From the NCBI GenBank assembly GCA_964469155.1, contig CAYXXU010000001.1, positions 1 to 64,000 of the forward strand: 64,000 bases of DNA, read 5' to 3'. Shown here in pieces: positions 60,789 to 64,000 of the stretch. The position numbers were made by a program, and so were the translations under genes. Every line of letters starts with the position of its first letter. The stretch's first letter is position 1. The notes under the pieces were generated by a model that was given only the letters and a program-made list of their open reading frames with translations, had not been told where the DNA came from and did no database searches. The stretch is from CAIWKO01 sp964469155 (lineage in GTDB: Bacteria > Bacteroidota > Bacteroidia > Bacteroidales > CAIWKO01).

Positions 60789-61520
60789 ATGCCTGCACTG
60801 AACGAGATCATCAAACAATTGGAAGCCGCCGGCAACGAAGCCAACCGCAAAGGAATGAAGCGTTATGGCATTGCCGTGGATAAGGCTTTCGGGGTGCCCC
60901 TGCCCTTTTTGCGCAATATGGCGAAAGAGTATAAAAAGAATCACAACCTGGCCCTGCAACTTTGGAAAACGGGGTTTCACGAGGCCCGCATGCTGGCCAC
61001 CCTGGTGGACGATCCCGCAAAGGTGACCGAAGCACAGATGGACCAATGGGTGCACGAATTCGATTCGTGGGATGTTTGCGACCAATGCTGCAGCAATCTG
61101 TTCGACAAAACCCCTTTTGCCGTGGAAAAGATCTATGAATGGACCGATAGCGAACACGAGTATGTGCGCCGTGCCGGCTTTGTGATGATAGCCTGCCTGG
61201 CGGTTCATGATAAAAAACGGAGCGATGCTTCGTTCATAAAATTCCTGCCTTTGATCATAGAACATTCCACCGACCCGCGCAATTTCGTGCGAAAGGCGGT
61301 GAACTGGGCGCTGCGGCAGATCGGTAAGCGCAACCTGGCCCTGTATGCCGAAGCCCTGCAACTGTCGAAAGCCCTCATGAACTCGGACAACCGAACCGCC
61401 CGCTGGATTGGCAGTAATGCCCATCGCGAACTGATGGGTCAGACCGCCATCAACCGCATGAAACGAAATCAACTGAATCTGGAGATAAGAAAAGTTATCA
61501 GAAATAAAAAGAAAAAATAG
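60789..61520 (+). CDS. AlkD-like DNA alkylation repair protein
   Basis: A 243-residue HEAT-repeat protein from the ATG at 60789, two bases after the previous stop. GVPLPFLRNMAKEYKKNHNL, LWKTGFHEARMLATLVDDP and FDSWDVCDQCCSNLF are typical of the AlkC/AlkD DNA glycosylase superfamily. It would remove bulky N3/N7-alkylated bases. RNFVRKAVNWALRQIGKRN forms a later HEAT pair. The last residues are basic (IRNKKKK). Confidence 0.88.
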   Translation: MPALNEIIKQLEAAGNEANRKGMKRYGIAVDKAFGVPLPFLRNMAKEYKKNHNLALQLWKTGFHEARMLATLVDDPAKVTEAQMDQWVHEFDSWDVCDQCCSNLFDKTPFAVEKIYEWTDSEHEYVRRAGFVMIACLAVHDKKRSDASFIKFLPLIIEHSTDPRNFVRKAVNWALRQIGKRNLALYAEALQLSKALMNSDNRTARWIGSNAHRELMGQTAINRMKRNQLNLEIRKVIRNKKKK

Positions 61521-61525
61521 ACAAT

Positions 61526-62278
61526 ATGGATGCCATTAAAACCATAATGAACCACCGGACCATACGCAAATACAAAGCCGACCCTATAGCCGAAGACGTG
61601 CTCAAACAGATACTGGAGGCCGGTTTCCGCGCTTCGACCACCGGAAACATGCAGGTGTATAGCATCATCGTTACCCGCGACGAGGCCAAAAAGAAAAAGC
61701 TTTGGGAATACCATTTCAAACAGAATATGGTGCTGCAGGCTCCGGTTATCCTCACTTTCTGCGCCGATTTCAACCGCTTCAACCAGTGGTGCCGCCAGCG
61801 CAAGGCCGAACCGGGCTATGACAATTTCCTGTCGTTTACCACCGCCGCCATAGATGCGCTGCTGGCTGCCCAAAACGTGGCCATAGCCGCCGAAGCTCAT
61901 GGACTGGGCATTTGCTATCTGGGCACTACCACCTATAATGCCGACAAACTGGTTGATTTCTTCGGCTGCCCCGAAGGCGTGGTGCCCATAACCACCCTGG
62001 TGGTGGGCTATCCCGACGAATCTCCCGAACTGGTGGACCGCCTTCCCTACGAGGCAATGGTGCATGAAGAAAAATACAAAAAGTACACTGCCAAAGCCAT
62101 AGATACATTCTATAAAGAAAAAGAAAACCTGCCTCTGACAGCCAAACTGCTGGAAGAAAACCAACTGGAAACCCTCGCCCAGATCTTTACCCAAAAACGC
62201 TACACCAAAGCCGACAACGTGGCCTTTTCGAAAAGTTTTATGAGGCTGATCACGAAGCAGGGGTTTATGGGGTTTTAG
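61526..62278 (+). CDS. nitroreductase family protein (NfsA-like)
   Basis: A 250-residue FMN oxidoreductase. IMNHRTIRKYKADPIAEDVL is the N-terminal signature, with HRTIRKY binding FMN phosphate. GLGICYLGTTTYNADKLVDF and VPITTLVVGYPDE match the NfsA/FRP-type nitroreductases that use NADPH. The length fits. It ends the gldB-propeller-alkD operon, five bases downstream of alkD. The physiological substrate is unknown. Confidence 0.88.
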   Translation: MDAIKTIMNHRTIRKYKADPIAEDVLKQILEAGFRASTTGNMQVYSIIVTRDEAKKKKLWEYHFKQNMVLQAPVILTFCADFNRFNQWCRQRKAEPGYDNFLSFTTAAIDALLAAQNVAIAAEAHGLGICYLGTTTYNADKLVDFFGCPEGVVPITTLVVGYPDESPELVDRLPYEAMVHEEKYKKYTAKAIDTFYKEKENLPLTAKLLEENQLETLAQIFTQKRYTKADNVAFSKSFMRLITKQGFMGF

Positions 62279-62540
62279 GAGGAGAGGCTGTGAGGCTATA
62301 AGACTTTTAGACTGTTAGGGTTGAGGCAACATTGCGTCCTTTGCGTTTCTTTTCTTTGCGGCCTTCGCGGTTAAGTTTTTCTTTTTCAACCACCATGGAC
62401 ACAAACAGTCACAAAGTCACAATGAAAACCTGCCTTTTTCCCCAACAATGTAACAATTTAACAATTTAGCCATCCACCGATTTCTTTTCTGATTATTCTC
62501 CGTGTATCTTCGTGCACTCTGTGTCTCCGTGGTTTTCTTC
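62279..62540. repeat. word repeats after the nitroreductase gene
   Basis: GAGGCTGTGAGGCTATAAG and CTTTGCGTTTCTTTTCTTTGCGG lie at about 62282 and 62340. CCATGGACACAAACAGTCAC at about 62392 is roughly inverted against CTCCGTGTATCTTCGTGCAC and TCTGTGTCTCCGTGG at about 62500-62533. No gene is present. Confidence 0.55.
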
Positions 62541-62570
62541 TTTTCGGTTAAAATTTGCTGCAAAAAAAAA

Positions 62571-62600
62571 AACTTCCGGAAGCTCTCACCTCCGGAAGTT
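62571..62600 (-). terminator. intrinsic terminator of the FnIII-like gene
   Basis: AACTTCCGGA (62571-62580) and TCCGGAAGTT (62591-62600) form a perfect stem with a 10-base loop. The A-run at 62562-62572 gives a T-tract on the minus strand, directly after the gene ending at 62630. Confidence 0.85.
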
Positions 62601-62629
62601 TCTTAATTTCTCAAAGTCTCACAGCCTCA

Positions 62630-63364
62630 TCAACTGATAATGATCTGGAACGGACCCGACCAGGGGCCATTGTTTTCGGGATGTGAAGTGTTGATATAGC
62701 ATAAAAAATACTGCAGACCTAAACCGACAGCTTCAGCCCCTAATTTGAGGGTAATAGTAGCTGTGGAAGAAACCTCTTTGGTGGTTCCGTCGTCGGGACC
62801 GGAAATTAGAGGGTATCTGACTTTACTTATGGTTTCACTGGCATCTCCGCCGCTATCATATTCGAGCCTGTCAAGACGATAGGCTATCATCACCCCATTA
62901 GCCCCCGCAGCCAGGGAAGCCCGCGACTGATCGCTGGTGGTTTTGCAACCGCATTTCAGCATCCCGCCGCCCAGGTTTACCATACCCGGAACGATCTTAA
63001 CTTCTATTTTTGGGGGCTTCGAAGGCGGATCTTCGGCGCCGGTTTTTCGGCCAAAGATAAGCCGGTCATCATCGTTCCAGATACGCTTGGGGATATCATC
63101 GCATACATCGCCCATTGCTTTTTCAAATTTCTTTCTTAAGTTTTTAATACTTAGTTTAATAGATTTTGTGCAGGTGGTTGGATCACTATATTTAACCCAG
63201 TCGCACATCCATGTGCCTGCAGTACTTTCGTCGCCCATCAGGGTTTCAAGCAATGTGATATTTTCAGGCGTAACCATAAGCCTTACCTTGTCATCGATAG
63301 CGCGTTTAACCTGCATTCTGATAACAGAATTGAATTTGTCGAGTGTGAGTTTTGAATTTTCCAT
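62630..63364 (-). CDS. unrecognised 244-residue protein with FnIII-like C-terminus
   Basis: There is no signal peptide. Residues 1-110 are helical (FNSVIRMQVKRAIDDKVRLM, KSIKLSIKNLRKKFEKAM). A proline-rich hinge DPPSKPPKIEVKIVPG follows, preceded by DDDRLIFGRKTG. The C-terminal 120 residues are beta-rich and end LQYFLCYINTSHPENNGPWS then GPFQIIIS, like the last strands of a fibronectin type III fold. The order (helices, DR..FG motif, hinge, beta sandwich) recalls a scattered group of unnamed proteins in Bacteroidota and others. The gene sits behind array 3 and ends at a strong terminator. Confidence 0.7.
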   Translation of the reverse strand: MENSKLTLDKFNSVIRMQVKRAIDDKVRLMVTPENITLLETLMGDESTAGTWMCDWVKYSDPTTCTKSIKLSIKNLRKKFEKAMGDVCDDIPKRIWNDDDRLIFGRKTGAEDPPSKPPKIEVKIVPGMVNLGGGMLKCGCKTTSDQSRASLAAGANGVMIAYRLDRLEYDSGGDASETISKVRYPLISGPDDGTTKEVSSTATITLKLGAEAVGLGLQYFLCYINTSHPENNGPWSGPFQIIIS

Positions 63365-63439
63365 GATTTCTAAAATTTAAATGTTTCTTAATTTTAATTA
63401 ATTGATTTATAATCTTTTTTAGTTTTTTTTCGGAATCAT

Positions 63440-63793
63440 TTATGGTAAACGATACGAACTTTCGGGCACCTCCGGCAAACTGTCGGGGATCTCCGACAAC
63501 TTTTCGGGGAACTCCGGCAAACCGTCGGGGAACTCCGACAACTTTTCGGGGACCTCCGACAACTTATCGGGGACCTCCGGCAATCCGTCGGGGAACTCCG
63601 ACAACTTTTCGGAGACCTCCGGCAAACCGTCGGGGATCTCCGACAACTTTTCGGGGAACTCCGGCAAAACGTCGGAGGTGTCCGGCAATTTTTCGGGGAT
63701 GTCCGACAAACTGTCCCAGATGTCAGGCAACCTTCCGGAGGTGCCCTCCCTTTTTTTCGGGACCACCCTTGCCCTCTCCTGCCCTACTTTCAA
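63440..63793 (-). CDS. open frame of GLPEVPD/KLSEFPD repeats upstream of the FnIII-like gene
   Basis: A 117-residue minus-strand frame. After a basic start (VPKKREGTSGRLPDIW) it reads heptads such as GLPEVPDKLSEFPDGLPEFP, with leucine at position 2 and I/V/F at position 5. It is acidic and proline-rich. It ends 75 bases upstream of the FnIII-like gene and in the same direction, as the array 1 frame does. The plus strand is also open across the array, so translation is not proven. Confidence 0.35.
   Translation of the reverse strand: MKVGQERARVVPKKREGTSGRLPDIWDSLSDIPEKLPDTSDVLPEFPEKLSEIPDGLPEVSEKLSEFPDGLPEVPDKLSEVPEKLSEFPDGLPEFPEKLSEIPDSLPEVPESSYRLP
63461..63733. repeat. 21-bp tandem array 3 (13 units)
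   Basis: Thirteen contiguous 21-base units. Two alternating types, GTCGGGGAACTCCGAC+AACTT and TTCGGGGAACTCCGGC+AAACC, make a 42-base higher-order repeat in most of the array. Units near the right end are more degenerate. GTCGG...CCGAC inside one unit type is an inverted repeat. Confidence 0.92.
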
Positions 63794-63897
63794 ACTAACA
63801 ATGAACGAATTGTTTATTTCGGGCGTGAATTTACAAACTGGTGATTTGATAGAAAAGAAATTTTTCGTGAACGTGCATTTATTTACACGGCCATTTT

Positions 63898-64000
63898 CTA
63901 CCTTTCTGAAAGAAAGGGATCTATAAATTTCAGAAATGCTTCGGCTTTAAGAACAGCCACAGGTATTATCGCCTGATCGCTCATGATGGCACTGTAACCT
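63898..64000 (-). CDS. C-terminal end of a truncated gene
   Basis: A minus-strand frame with stop TAG at 63898-63900 that is open to the window edge. The visible 33 residues are GYSAIMSDQAIIPVAVLKAE then AFLKFIDPFLSER. It is cut by the window end, so no family can be named. The amino-acid make-up looks coding. Confidence 0.4.
   Translation of the reverse strand, partial: GYSAIMSDQAIIPVAVLKAEAFLKFIDPFLSER

Noticed and set aside
63442..63798. plus-strand 118-residue RRGTPTTFRG-type repeat protein
   Set aside because: It is the opposite strand of array 3. It is followed by no gene, whereas the minus-strand frame leads into the FnIII-like gene. Neither is proven.
1..64000. tRNA or rRNA genes and classical insertion sequences
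   Set aside because: No cloverleaf with a GGTTCGAATCC-type T arm, no rRNA core sequence, and no transposase or integrase reading frame was found.

Overview
The window looks like a chromosomal contig from an environmental member of the Bacteroidota, probably Bacteroidales-like. Many genes are preceded by the Bacteroidota -7 element TAnnTTTG, ribosome-binding sites of the Shine-Dalgarno type are not evident, and the window has a type IX secretion sorting domain, a GldB-like lipoprotein, a FISUMP-domain protein, a DUF5606-type protein and a HemC-HemD fusion. One 100-base N gap (42558-42657) marks an assembly join.

Layout. 1-6.2 kb: small HTH protein, AddA-type helicase-nuclease, DUF3788 protein, cold-shock protein, SAM methyltransferase. 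6.2-17.1 kb: a minus-strand block carrying the C5 pathway from glutamyl-tRNA to heme (hemA, hemCD fusion, hemB, hemL, hemE, hemN, hemH, hemG) and a small membrane protein. 17.4-20.2 kb: two-component system and an XRE regulator. 20.2-23.5 kb: accessory island with a 21-bp tandem array, an unrecognised 382-aa protein and a FISUMP protein. 23.7-40.4 kb: acyl-CoA metabolism, with a membrane Fe-S ETF:quinone oxidoreductase-like pair, etfA/etfB, acyl-CoA dehydrogenase, FabK-like flavoprotein, thiolase, 3-hydroxyacyl-CoA dehydrogenase, crotonase, butyrate kinase and a fused isobutyryl-CoA mutase (IcmF). 40.9-48.3 kb: DUF6125 protein, T9SS cargo, second 21-bp array, and a TetR-MMPL-LolA-like-barrel envelope operon. 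48.5-50.6 kb: a candidate structured RNA and pyrK-pyrD. 51.3-56.3 kb: AmgK/RapZ-C fusion, MurU-like enzyme, AddB-like nuclease. 56.3-62.3 kb: nadE, a porin-like protein, gldB, a propeller protein, AlkD-like glycosylase and a nitroreductase. 62.6-64 kb: an FnIII-like protein behind a third 21-bp array, then a truncated gene.

The central genes make chemical sense together. IcmF interconverts isobutyryl- and n-butyryl-CoA. Acyl-CoA dehydrogenase with EtfAB oxidises butyryl-CoA, and the Fe-S membrane pair probably passes the electrons to the quinone pool. Crotonase, the dehydrogenase and thiolase take the chain to acetyl-CoA, and butyrate kinase links the pool to free (iso)butyrate. The heme operon would supply the cytochromes.

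The strongest unexplained signals are two. (1) Three intergenic arrays have exactly 21-bp units but unrelated unit sequences (20375-20596, 42538-42848, 63461-63733). Each reads as seven-residue repeats. Two of them form an open frame directly upstream of, and in the same direction as, an unrecognised protein with an Ig/FnIII-like end. (2) Three S23-type four-helix-bundle genes (27354, 31819, 40488) are each bounded by inverted, copy-specific short-word repeats. Two of them interrupt acyl-CoA operons, one exactly between etfB and etfA. A promoter- and terminator-bounded, gene-free stretch at 48.5-48.9 kb is a third candidate.
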